Of a stretch of 14,552 nucleotides of DNA, positions 1-6,483 are shown in pieces. Each line of letters opens with the position of its first letter. The stretch's first letter is position 1. The translations under genes were made by a program, and so were the position numbers. Under the pieces are notes generated by a model that saw nothing but the letters and a program-made list of their open reading frames with translations, did no database searches and was not told the origin of the DNA. The stretch spans positions 1 through 14,552 of the forward strand of contig CANPZA010000027.1 of the NCBI GenBank assembly GCA_947588915.1. Direction: 5' to 3'. This stretch comes from an uncultured Clostridia bacterium (GTDB lineage Bacteria > Bacillota_A > Clostridia > TANB77 > CAG-508).

Positions 1-2
1 TA

Positions 3-1568
3 AAAGAAGATGGTAGTGACATAGAAAATATTCCATTTAAAGAAACTAATACTTATGTAAGAAAATTGTTATCAAAAATTTTAAATGATTTAGAAAATAC
101 TTCTTTTTCTGGGGTAAGACGAACTGGAATTGTAGAAAGACTACTATTTCAAATTATACCAATTATAGCAGTTTGTATTGTATTTACTTATCTTGCTGTT
201 TCCTCTATATACGAAAGAAATAATGCTCAATTGCTTTCTAATTTTTACCAAAACCAATTTAAAACATCTCTAGAAAATAAACCTGTATATAGTAAAGAAG
301 ATTTAATTGAGTTATTAAGTACTATTGAATTAAGTCGCGATAATAATGTTTTATTTATTACAGATGATAACTTTAATTTTTTATATCAAACTGGAAAGTT
401 AAGTGATTTCTTTAAAAAATATGCTTCTGAACTTTCAACTAAAAACAATTATGTAGTTTATGACTATTATGGTACTTCTGGTCAAGGAATTTTATATCAT
501 GTTTCCTTACCAAATGGAGAAAATTACTATTTAGGAGCTTCTTATATTATCTATTCAAATGATATTCTTTTCTATATCGTATGTCTATTACTAGTATTGG
601 GTATTGTTTGTAGTATAATTTTGTATGCTTTTGCTAGTGATCTTTCTAAAAATATAAAATCAGTTAGTAATTCTTTAGAAAAGATATCTAAAAATAATGG
701 TTCTTTTGCAGAAAAGAAACTATATATTACTTCTGTTGATGAAATTGGCGATCTAATCAAGATATATAATAATATCCAAGCTTTAACTATTAATCATTTA
801 AATCAAATTCATGATAATCAGCAAACTTTAATGGAAAGAGAACGTCTAGCTTCACTTGGTCAATTAATTGGGGGAATTGCACACAATTTAAAAACTCCAA
901 TAATGTCTATATCAGGAGCAGCCGAAGGCTTAACTGATTTAGTAAAAGAATATGACACATCTATAGATGATCCAGAAGTAAATAGCAATGACCATCATGA
1001 AATTGCAAAAGATATGACTGAATGGATATCAAAAATTAAAACTCATACTGAATACATGTCAGATGTTATTACAGCAGTTAAAGGTCAAGCAGTTACTATG
1101 TCCAACGAAGAAGATATATCATTTACAATTGGTGAGGTACTAAAAAGAGTAAATATCTTAATGAAACATGAATTAAAAAATGCTATTATATATTTAAATA
1201 TATCTTTAAAAACCGATGAAAACGCTACTATTCATGGAGATATAAACAGCTTAATACAAGTTATTAACAATATGATTTCAAATTCTATTCAGGCATACAA
1301 TGGAAAAACCGAACAATCAATAGATTTAATTGCTGAAAAAGAAGATAACAATTTAATTATATCTATAAAAGATTATGGTAATGGTATTCCAAATAATGTA
1401 AAAGAAAAACTATTTAAAGAAATGATTACAACAAAAGGAAAAAATGGAACTGGTCTTGGTTTATATATGTCTTACTCAACAATTAGAGCTCACTTCAATG
1501 GAAACATAACAGTTGAATCAGAAGAAGGAAAAGGCACAACATTTAAAATCATTTTACCACAAGGGTAA
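3..1568 (+). CDS. Membrane sensor histidine kinase (5' end outside window)
   Basis: This is a two-component sensor kinase that should autophosphorylate on histidine and pass phosphate to a response regulator. Numbering from the Leu codon at 66, two membrane segments (about 27-46 and 167-190) bracket a 120-residue extracytoplasmic sensor region that I do not recognise. A HAMP-like linker (191-245) follows, then a dimerisation/phosphoacceptor helix with H273 in AHNLKTP, and a HATPase_c domain with an N box (INNMISNSIQ), a G1 box at D436 (DYGNGIP) and a G2 box at 461-466 (GTGLGL). The frame is open from base 3 to base 66 without a stop. The TTG at 66 has no ribosome binding site, so the gene most likely begins upstream of the window. 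The residue after the histidine is Asn, where Glu or Asp is usual. The stop codon lies inside a REP-like hairpin. The partner regulator may be the HD-GYP protein downstream, but this is inferred only from proximity. Confidence 0.9.
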   Translation, partial: KEDGSDIENIPFKETNTYVRKLLSKILNDLENTSFSGVRRTGIVERLLFQIIPIIAVCIVFTYLAVSSIYERNNAQLLSNFYQNQFKTSLENKPVYSKEDLIELLSTIELSRDNNVLFITDDNFNFLYQTGKLSDFFKKYASELSTKNNYVVYDYYGTSGQGILYHVSLPNGENYYLGASYIIYSNDILFYIVCLLLVLGIVCSIILYAFASDLSKNIKSVSNSLEKISKNNGSFAEKKLYITSVDEIGDLIKIYNNIQALTINHLNQIHDNQQTLMERERLASLGQLIGGIAHNLKTPIMSISGAAEGLTDLVKEYDTSIDDPEVNSNDHHEIAKDMTEWISKIKTHTEYMSDVITAVKGQAVTMSNEEDISFTIGEVLKRVNILMKHELKNAIIYLNISLKTDENATIHGDINSLIQVINNMISNSIQAYNGKTEQSIDLIAEKEDNNLIISIKDYGNGIPNNVKEKLFKEMITTKGKNGTGLGLYMSYSTIRAHFNGNITVESEEGKGTTFKIILPQG

Positions 1569-1592
1569 AGTTGGGACAGGCACCGTTTTACC
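1564..1592 (+). repeat. REP-like hairpin with GGGACAG loop at kinase stop codon
   Basis: The arms GGTAAA (1564-1569) and TTTACC (1587-1592) pair, with an added G-T wobble, around a 15-base loop that begins TTGGGACAG. The same TTGGGACAG core occurs in the hairpin loops flanking the Y1 transposase at 5535-5567 and, inverted, at 6449-6483, although the stem arms differ. The kinase stop codon TAA (1566-1568) is part of the left arm. No T run follows, so this is not a typical terminator. I infer a non-autonomous copy of a transposase-linked palindrome. Confidence 0.55.
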
Positions 1593-1603
1593 TAATTATG
1601 AAT

Positions 1604-1632
1604 TTGCGTTTTTTCTATAAATATTATATAAT
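1604..1632 (+). promoter_or_regulatory. Candidate sigma-A promoter for the 1699 gene
   Basis: A TTGCGT -35 (1604-1609) and a TATAAT -10 (1627-1632) are separated by 17 bases. Transcription would start near 1639, inside the left arm of the terminator at 1635-1670. The new transcript would therefore lose part of that stem and could escape termination. Confidence 0.5.
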
Positions 1633-1634
1633 AT

Positions 1635-1670
1635 TACTAGTATTCAAATTTAGAATACTAGTATTTTTTT
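1635..1670 (+). terminator. Rho-independent terminator after the histidine kinase
   Basis: The 11-bp perfect stem TACTAGTATTC / GAATACTAGTA (1635-1645 with 1653-1663) has a 7-base loop and is followed by seven T residues. It lies 66 bases after the kinase stop and just ahead of the next gene. Confidence 0.8.
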
Positions 1671-1698
1671 CTATAATTTATTAATTTGGAGGTTTAAA

Positions 1699-2091
1699 AT
1701 GGCTAGACGGATTATCGAAGAAGACAAAAATGGAAATTTAGTAAAATGGTATGGTTTCTGGGTAGATGAAGATGCAAATAATAAAGCATGCTACATTGAT
1801 TTTTTTGCAGGAAATGAGCCTTGTTGTGCTGAATTGTATCTGCATGGAAATACTATCTGTAAGATTAGTTATTTCAAATTTTGGTTAAAAAATTTTGAAA
1901 GTAAAAAAGTTATGCATACAGAAAATGAAATTGCAGATTTTATCTACAAAGAATGTCGTAAACATGTTAAGTTCAAAAGGATTTATGTAGATAAATTTAC
2001 TGCTGAAATTCTAAATCTCGCAGGAAATCTTGAAGATTTTATACCATATTCAGACATTGATAATTATTTTTTACAAGATAAACAAATCTAA
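1699..2091 (+). CDS. Hypothetical protein, 130 aa, unrecognised
   Basis: I do not recognise this protein. It starts at an ATG preceded by GGAGG at 1688-1692, six bases upstream, so it is very likely expressed. It is soluble-looking, with no signal peptide or membrane segment. It is rich in aromatic residues (for example WYGFW at 17-21 and YFKFW at 58-62) and in lysine, and has five cysteines (31, 42, 43, 54, 86), including a CC pair. The pattern of short hydrophobic stretches suggests a mixed alpha/beta fold. It has its own candidate promoter and a strong terminator, so it is probably monocistronic. It sits between a histidine kinase and an HD-GYP regulator on the same strand. That may hint at a signalling link, but the sequence gives no direct support. 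Confidence 0.75.
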   Translation: MARRIIEEDKNGNLVKWYGFWVDEDANNKACYIDFFAGNEPCCAELYLHGNTICKISYFKFWLKNFESKKVMHTENEIADFIYKECRKHVKFKRIYVDKFTAEILNLAGNLEDFIPYSDIDNYFLQDKQI

Positions 2092-2120
2092 ATTTTTTAT
2101 TTGTCTGTTAGCATCGTATC

Positions 2121-2150
2121 AAAGGGATTCTTTAATAAGGAATCCCTTTT
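2121..2150 (+). terminator. Rho-independent terminator after the 130-aa gene
   Basis: A perfect 10-bp stem AAAGGGATTC / GAATCCCTTT (2121-2130 with 2140-2149) has a 9-base loop and a short T run. It lies 30 bases downstream of the stop codon. Confidence 0.8.
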
Positions 2151-2193
2151 CATTATTATAAATATACTAAATATGTTTTTTTGTAAAAAATAC

Positions 2194-2222
2194 TTGCTTT
2201 TTCGTGTTTTTATTAATATAAT
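2194..2222 (+). promoter_or_regulatory. Sigma-A promoter of the HD-GYP regulator gene
   Basis: TTGCTT (2194-2199), a 17-base spacer and a perfect TATAAT (2217-2222) predict a start near 2229. That leaves a leader of about 30 bases containing the TGAGG ribosome binding site used by the gene at 2258. Confidence 0.75.
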
Positions 2223-2257
2223 GTGGGAAAATAGTTTTTTATGATGAGGTTTGTTAT

Positions 2258-3298
2258 ATGAGAAAAGGATTGCAAAATTCAGGAAATACTGAAAATAGGA
2301 ATTATAAAATTATAGCAGTTGATGATGAAGAAGGAATTATTGATTCTTTATCTATTTTCTTAAAAAGATCTGGCTATGAATTTATAGGAGTTACAGATCC
2401 TATGGAAGCAGTTGAAAAAGTTAAAAATGAACACTTCGACCTAATGATATTAGACTTTATTATGACTCCAATTCATGGAGATCAAGTAGTAGAAAAGATA
2501 AGAGAATTTAACAAAGAATTGTATATTCTATTACTAACAGGTCATAAAGATTTAGCTCCACCATTAGAAACGATTAGAAGACTAGATATACAAGGATATT
2601 GTGAAAAAAGTGATAAATTTGATCAATTATTACTTTTAATAGAATCTGGGATTAAATCAATAGCTCAAATGAATGAAATCAAAAAGATAAATGAAGAATT
2701 GGAAAATGCTTATTTAGAAAGCATCCAAACATTACGTTATACAGTTGATGCAAAAGATACTTATACCAGAGGTCATTCTGATAGAGTTTCAGAATATTCT
2801 GTACTTATTGGAAAACATTTAGGTCTATCTGAAGAAGAATTAAAAACTTTACGTATTGGAGGCTTATTCCATGATATCGGAAAAATAGGTGTTCCAGATA
2901 GTATTTTATTAAAGGAAACTAAATTAACAGATAATGAATATTCAGAAATCAAAAATCATCCATCTATAGGAGCTCATATTCTATCTACTGCAACAATTTT
3001 TAAAGATATTATTCCTATTGTAAAACATCATCATGAAAGATTTGATGGACATGGATATCCTGGTCAATTACAAGGAGAAAAAATCCCTTATTTTGCTAGA
3101 ATTGCAGCTATAGCTGATAGTTTCGATGCTATGACATCAAGAAGATCTTATCGTGATAGCTTATCTATTGAAACTGTAATTCAGGAATTTGAAAATGGTA
3201 GAGGATCTCAATTTGACCCAGAACTTACTGATGTATTTTTAGACATCTTGAAGAACCACTATAATGAAATTGAAAAAATCAAAGAAAAATATAAATAA
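2258..3298 (+). CDS. Response regulator with HD-GYP domain (predicted c-di-GMP phosphodiesterase)
   Basis: This 346-residue cytoplasmic regulator has an N-terminal REC domain (about 17-130). It shows the acidic pair D22/D23, phosphoacceptor D66, T94 and K117. A helical linker (135-160) leads to an HD-GYP domain (about 160-346). The metal ligands and signature are present: H173 (RGHSDRV), H205-D206 (FHDIGKIG), H234, the histidine run at 257-259 (HHHERFDG), HGYPG at 265-269, and D287. Family members hydrolyse cyclic di-GMP to pGpG or GMP, and all motifs needed for activity appear intact. The start is an ATG with TGAGG eight bases upstream, behind a strong promoter. It is probably transcribed alone, up to a bidirectional terminator. 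The kinase that phosphorylates it could be the one at the left edge, but this is inference. Confidence 0.93.
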   Translation: MRKGLQNSGNTENRNYKIIAVDDEEGIIDSLSIFLKRSGYEFIGVTDPMEAVEKVKNEHFDLMILDFIMTPIHGDQVVEKIREFNKELYILLLTGHKDLAPPLETIRRLDIQGYCEKSDKFDQLLLLIESGIKSIAQMNEIKKINEELENAYLESIQTLRYTVDAKDTYTRGHSDRVSEYSVLIGKHLGLSEEELKTLRIGGLFHDIGKIGVPDSILLKETKLTDNEYSEIKNHPSIGAHILSTATIFKDIIPIVKHHHERFDGHGYPGQLQGEKIPYFARIAAIADSFDAMTSRRSYRDSLSIETVIQEFENGRGSQFDPELTDVFLDILKNHYNEIEKIKEKYK

Positions 3299-3303
3299 AA
3301 TAG

Positions 3304-3337
3304 AAAACCGACTTAAAATTAATTAAGGCGGTTTTTT
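3304..3337. terminator. Bidirectional terminator between HD-GYP gene and tex
   Basis: The arms AAAACCGACTTAA (3304-3316) and TTAAGGCGGTTTT (3323-3335) pair over 13 positions with one mismatch and a 6-base loop. A T run follows on the plus strand and a near-continuous T run on the minus strand. It serves two convergent genes whose stops are only about 40 bases apart. Confidence 0.8.
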
Positions 3338-3339
3338 AT

Positions 3340-5520
3340 TTACACTTTCATAGAAAGTCCTACTTTTTGTCTCTCTTTATCTATCTTTATAACCTTCACT
3401 TTAACAACATCTCCAACAGATACTATATCTGAAGGATTTTTAATAAATTTATCACTCATCTCTGAAATATGCACTAATCCATCATGTTTTACTCCAATAT
3501 CAACAAATGCTCCAAAATCTATTACATTTCTAATAGTACCTGTTAAAACCATTCCTTCTTTTAAATCTTCTAATTTTAATACATCACTTCTTAAAACAGG
3601 TTTTGGCATATCTTCACGTGGATCTCTACCTGGTTTTGACAATTCTTCAATAATATCTGCTAAAGTCATTTCTCCAATTTCTAATTGTTTGGCCATTTCT
3701 TTTACACTAACTGATTTTAATTTATTTCTTAAATTTTCTAATTTTTCTCTATCTTTTAAATCATTCTTATTAAAGCCTATCTCCTTAAGCAATCTGTCAG
3801 TTGCTTCATAACTTTCTGGGTGTACTGCAGTAACTTCTAATGGATTGTCCCCATCCAATATTCTCAAGAAACCTGCACATTGCTCAAATGCTACTTTCCC
3901 TAATTTTGGAACTTTTAATAATTGTTTTCTATTTTTAATTTTTCCATTTTCATCTCTGTATTTAACTATATTTTTAGCAATAGTATTATTTATTCCTGAA
4001 ACATAAGAAAGTAATGATGGCGTTGCAGTGTTAACATCTACACCTACTTTATTAACACTATCTTCTACAACTCCTGTTAAACTTTCGGCTAGTTTCTTTT
4101 GATTAACATCATGTTGATATTGTCCTACACCAATTGCTTTTGGATCTATCTTTACAAGTTCAGCAAGTGGATCTTGTAATCTTCTAGCAATTGATATAGC
4201 TCCTCTGATTGATACATTTATATCTGGATACTCTTCAGTTGCAAGTTTTGATGCCGAATATACAGAAGCCCCTGCTTCACTTACTATAACATAATGAACA
4301 TCTCTTGGAGTATCTTTAATCATATCAGCAACAAACATCTCTGATTCACGAGATGCTGTTCCATTTCCAATTGCTATCATATCAACTTTATCTTTTTCAA
4401 TTAATTTTAAAAGTTCTCTTTTAGCTCCTATAACATCATTTTGAGGTTCAGTTGGATATACTGTTGTATAATCCAATACTTTTCCTGTTTCATCAATAAC
4501 TGCTATTTTACAACCTGTACGATATGCAGGATCAAATCCCATAACTGTTTTTCCCTTAATTGGTGCTCCAAGTAATAATTGCTTTGAATTTTTACCAAAT
4601 ACTTTTATTGCTTTTTCTTCTGCCTTTTCTGTTAAATCTGAACGTATCTCTCTTTCAATAGATGGCTCTATTAATCTCTTAAAACTGTCTAAAATAGTAT
4701 CTTTTAACATTTGAGTGAATTGTGTTTCACCTTTTAAAATATCTCTTTCTATATATGATAGTATTTTTTCCTCAGGCTTTTCTATTTTAACTCTTAAGAA
4801 CTCCTCTTTCTCTCCTCTGTTTATTGCTAGAATTCTATGACTTGGAATATATTTAATTGCTTCACTATAATCATAATACATTTCATAATTTGATTTTTCT
4901 TCTCTTACTGCTTTTGTTTGTATAAGTCCTTCTCTGTAACATTGTCGTTTTATTTCTTTTCTATATTTACTATTATCAGATATATCTTCAGCAATTATAT
5001 CTAAAGCACCTGTAATCGCTTCTTCTTCATTTCTTACTACTTTATCTTTATTATTTTTATCTTCATCTGATAATTTGTCAATATTTATATATTCCTTTGC
5101 AATCTCATTAATTGGTCTTTTTTCTTTTTGCTCTATAATGATTTTAGCTAAAGGTTCTAATCCTTTAGCTTTTGCTACAGTTGCTCTTGTTTTTTTCTTT
5201 TGCTTATATGGTCTATAAATATCCTCCACTTCTGCTAATGTCTTACTAATTGCAACTGCCTGTAAAATTTCATCTGTTAACTTTCCTTGTTCATCTATTG
5301 AATTAATTACTTCCTGTTTCCTTTGCTCTAAATTTCTTAAATATGTTAGTCTTTCTCCAAATTCTCTTAATATTTCATCTGAAAGACCTCCTGTTACCTC
5401 TTTACGATATCTTGCAATAAAAGGAATTGTATTTCCTTCATCAATTAATCTTATAGTTGCCTCTACTTGACTAGTTTTTATATTTAATTCCTCTGCAATT
5501 GTCTTAATTATTTTCTCCAT
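3340..5520 (-). CDS. tex: Tex family RNA-binding transcription accessory protein
   Basis: Tex is a conserved cytoplasmic nucleic-acid-binding protein linked to transcription and RNA metabolism. The 726 residues fit the family length. In order they show the helical Tex N-terminal region (1-200), a YqgF/RNase H-like fold (about 324-450, GFDPAYRTG at 328), a double helix-hairpin-helix region (about 490-555, with VNTATPSLL and KVPKLGKVAFEQCAGF), and a C-terminal S1 domain (about 655-724, DFGAFVDIGVKHDGLVHISE). I place the start at the ATG at 5520, which gives MEKIIKTIAEEL and has GGGAG six bases upstream. The frame stays open a further 16 codons upstream, but those codons are made of the left hairpin of the Y1 transposase element and do not look like Tex sequence. 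The only good promoter lies inside that element. Confidence 0.96.
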   Translation of the reverse strand: MEKIIKTIAEELNIKTSQVEATIRLIDEGNTIPFIARYRKEVTGGLSDEILREFGERLTYLRNLEQRKQEVINSIDEQGKLTDEILQAVAISKTLAEVEDIYRPYKQKKKTRATVAKAKGLEPLAKIIIEQKEKRPINEIAKEYINIDKLSDEDKNNKDKVVRNEEEAITGALDIIAEDISDNSKYRKEIKRQCYREGLIQTKAVREEKSNYEMYYDYSEAIKYIPSHRILAINRGEKEEFLRVKIEKPEEKILSYIERDILKGETQFTQMLKDTILDSFKRLIEPSIEREIRSDLTEKAEEKAIKVFGKNSKQLLLGAPIKGKTVMGFDPAYRTGCKIAVIDETGKVLDYTTVYPTEPQNDVIGAKRELLKLIEKDKVDMIAIGNGTASRESEMFVADMIKDTPRDVHYVIVSEAGASVYSASKLATEEYPDINVSIRGAISIARRLQDPLAELVKIDPKAIGVGQYQHDVNQKKLAESLTGVVEDSVNKVGVDVNTATPSLLSYVSGINNTIAKNIVKYRDENGKIKNRKQLLKVPKLGKVAFEQCAGFLRILDGDNPLEVTAVHPESYEATDRLLKEIGFNKNDLKDREKLENLRNKLKSVSVKEMAKQLEIGEMTLADIIEELSKPGRDPREDMPKPVLRSDVLKLEDLKEGMVLTGTIRNVIDFGAFVDIGVKHDGLVHISEMSDKFIKNPSDIVSVGDVVKVKVIKIDKERQKVGLSMKV

Positions 5521-5534
5521 TACTTTCTCCCTTC

Positions 5535-5567
5535 TGGTGTTTTTTGGGACAGTCTTAAAAAACATCA
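5535..5567 (+). repeat. Left terminal hairpin of the Y1 transposase element
   Basis: The arms TGGTGTTTTTT and AAAAAACATCA pair over 11 bp with one G-T wobble, around the 11-base loop GGGACAGTCTT (5546-5556). The stem arms match those at 6449-6483 in the same orientation, while the GGGACAG loop core is inverted relative to that copy. The hairpin ends four bases short of the tex ribosome binding site. It pairs best on the plus strand, because the G-T pair becomes A-C on the minus strand. Confidence 0.75.
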
Positions 5568-5588
5568 CTATTAATTTTTCACTTTTAT

Positions 5589-5619
5589 ATTATATCAGAT
5601 AAAATAGATTATAAGTCAA
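5589..5619 (-). promoter_or_regulatory. Candidate outward promoter for tex inside the transposase element
   Basis: Read on the minus strand, an extended -10 TGATATAAT (TATAAT at 5594-5589) is preceded by TTGACT (5619-5614) with a long 19-base spacer. The -35 falls in the last codons of the transposase gene. Transcription would start near 5582, pass through the left hairpin and reach the tex ribosome binding site. The TG extension could make up for the spacer length. Confidence 0.5.
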
Positions 5620-6400
5620 GTTTTTCCATAATATTTTTATTGTTTTTTATTACAATTCTTTGCATTGTCCCTCTTGTCATATCCAATAAATCCCTTATAT
5701 TCTTATATTTAATTTTCTTCACGTTTTTTAAATAAAAAACCATTTCTTCTAAAACTTTTCTATTTGAAAACATCTCATAAGCCCTATACTTCTTTTCTTT
5801 TAAAAATTCTTGTATTCCTGCTATAGTTTTTTCTCTTTCTGTTGTATCTATATCTAGAAAAATAGCATCATAATCAATGTTATTACATATATCTTCATAG
5901 TCATATTTATTCAATATACCATCATATTTATCTTCTTTTAGCTTTTTCTTAAAATGTTTATATAATGAAAATTTATACTCTTCACATTTGTCTACTATCC
6001 TTGCTTTTACTGGATTGAAATGGATATACTTTATACATTGAATTAAATATTTATGACTTGTTATAGGTTCACTTAAAAATCTATCTCTATAAACATGTCC
6101 TACTCTATCTTGTTCCATATAATTATAATATCTTGCATATACTGTATTTAATTTATGAAAAAACTTTGATAATTCCTGGATATCCTTAACTTGAAATAGA
6201 AAGTGTGCATGATTGTTCATAATGCAATATGATATAATTTTAAGATTTGTTCCTTTGATATATTTTTTTATTAAATTAATATATTCATATATGTATCTTT
6301 CTTTTTTAAATATATATTCCTTTTTATGTCCTTGAACAATGACATGAAAAAAGGAAGCACCTAATAATTTTCCTCTTGCTAATCTTGGTATTAGTACCAT
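5609..6400 (-). CDS. REP-associated-type Y1 (HUH) transposase
   Basis: This is a single-strand DNA transposase of the Y1_Tnp/RAYT class, which cuts and joins DNA hairpins through a tyrosine. The 263 residues show the N-terminal family pattern IPRLARGKLLGASFFHVIVQG (residues 4-24). The metal-binding HUH motif is HAH at 64-66 (CIMNNHAHFLF), the likely catalytic tyrosine is among Y91/Y92/Y94, and the conserved YIHFNPVKARIV lies at 125-136. A C-terminal helix-turn-helix-like segment (about 228-252) could bind DNA. No frameshift or stop interrupts it. The start is odd: AAAGGAG directly abuts the ATG at 6400, whereas relatives usually begin MPRxAR, and that position here is the ATA codon at 6391-6389, nine bases from AAAGGAG. 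Translation may therefore be weak. It is read in the same direction as tex, and no terminator separates them. Confidence 0.9.
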   Translation of the reverse strand: MVLIPRLARGKLLGASFFHVIVQGHKKEYIFKKERYIYEYINLIKKYIKGTNLKIISYCIMNNHAHFLFQVKDIQELSKFFHKLNTVYARYYNYMEQDRVGHVYRDRFLSEPITSHKYLIQCIKYIHFNPVKARIVDKCEEYKFSLYKHFKKKLKEDKYDGILNKYDYEDICNNIDYDAIFLDIDTTEREKTIAGIQEFLKEKKYRAYEMFSNRKVLEEMVFYLKNVKKIKYKNIRDLLDMTRGTMQRIVIKNNKNIMEKLDL

Positions 6401-6448
6401 CTCCTTTATTTTTATTTCTTGTGCCCCCTATTTTATAATATAATTCTT

Positions 6449-6483
6449 ATGGTGTTTTTTGACCCTGTCCCAAAAAACATCAT
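6449..6483 (+). repeat. Right terminal hairpin of the Y1 transposase element
   Basis: The arms ATGGTGTTTTTT (6449-6460) and AAAAAACATCAT (6472-6483) pair over 12 bp with one G-T wobble, around the loop GACCCTGTCCC (6461-6471). The arms match the left hairpin in the same orientation. The loop carries the reverse complement of the GGGACAG core. The ABC-F stop codon (TGA, 6482-6480 on the minus strand) is part of the right arm. Confidence 0.75.

Larger units (their letters stand above)
5535..6483 (-). mobile_element. Y1-transposase element bounded by matching hairpins
   Basis: This unit of about 950 bp holds one gene, the Y1 (HUH) transposase, between two hairpins with the same stem arms. The 15-mer TGTTTTTTGGGACAG at 5538-5552 recurs inverted as CTGTCCCAAAAAACA at 6465-6479. 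The unit lies exactly between the ABC-F stop codon and the tex ribosome binding site. I see no direct target duplication beyond the hairpin arms, which is expected because this enzyme class does not usually make one. The exact cleavage sites cannot be read from a single copy. Confidence 0.7.

Noticed and set aside
66..68. TTG as the start codon of the histidine kinase
   Set aside because: No ribosome binding site precedes it, and the frame is open to the window edge with protein-like sequence, so the true start is probably outside.
572..760. Minus-strand open frame inside the kinase gene
   Set aside because: It is antisense to conserved kinase sequence and has no supporting signals.
5521..5568. 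16-codon N-terminal extension of Tex
   Set aside because: It is encoded by the element hairpin and the ribosome binding site. MEKIIKTIAEEL at 5520 fits the family.
6408..6460. Promoter for the transposase gene
   Set aside because: TATA-like blocks occur but none has a credible -35 at 16-18 bases. In such AT-rich DNA they are not informative.
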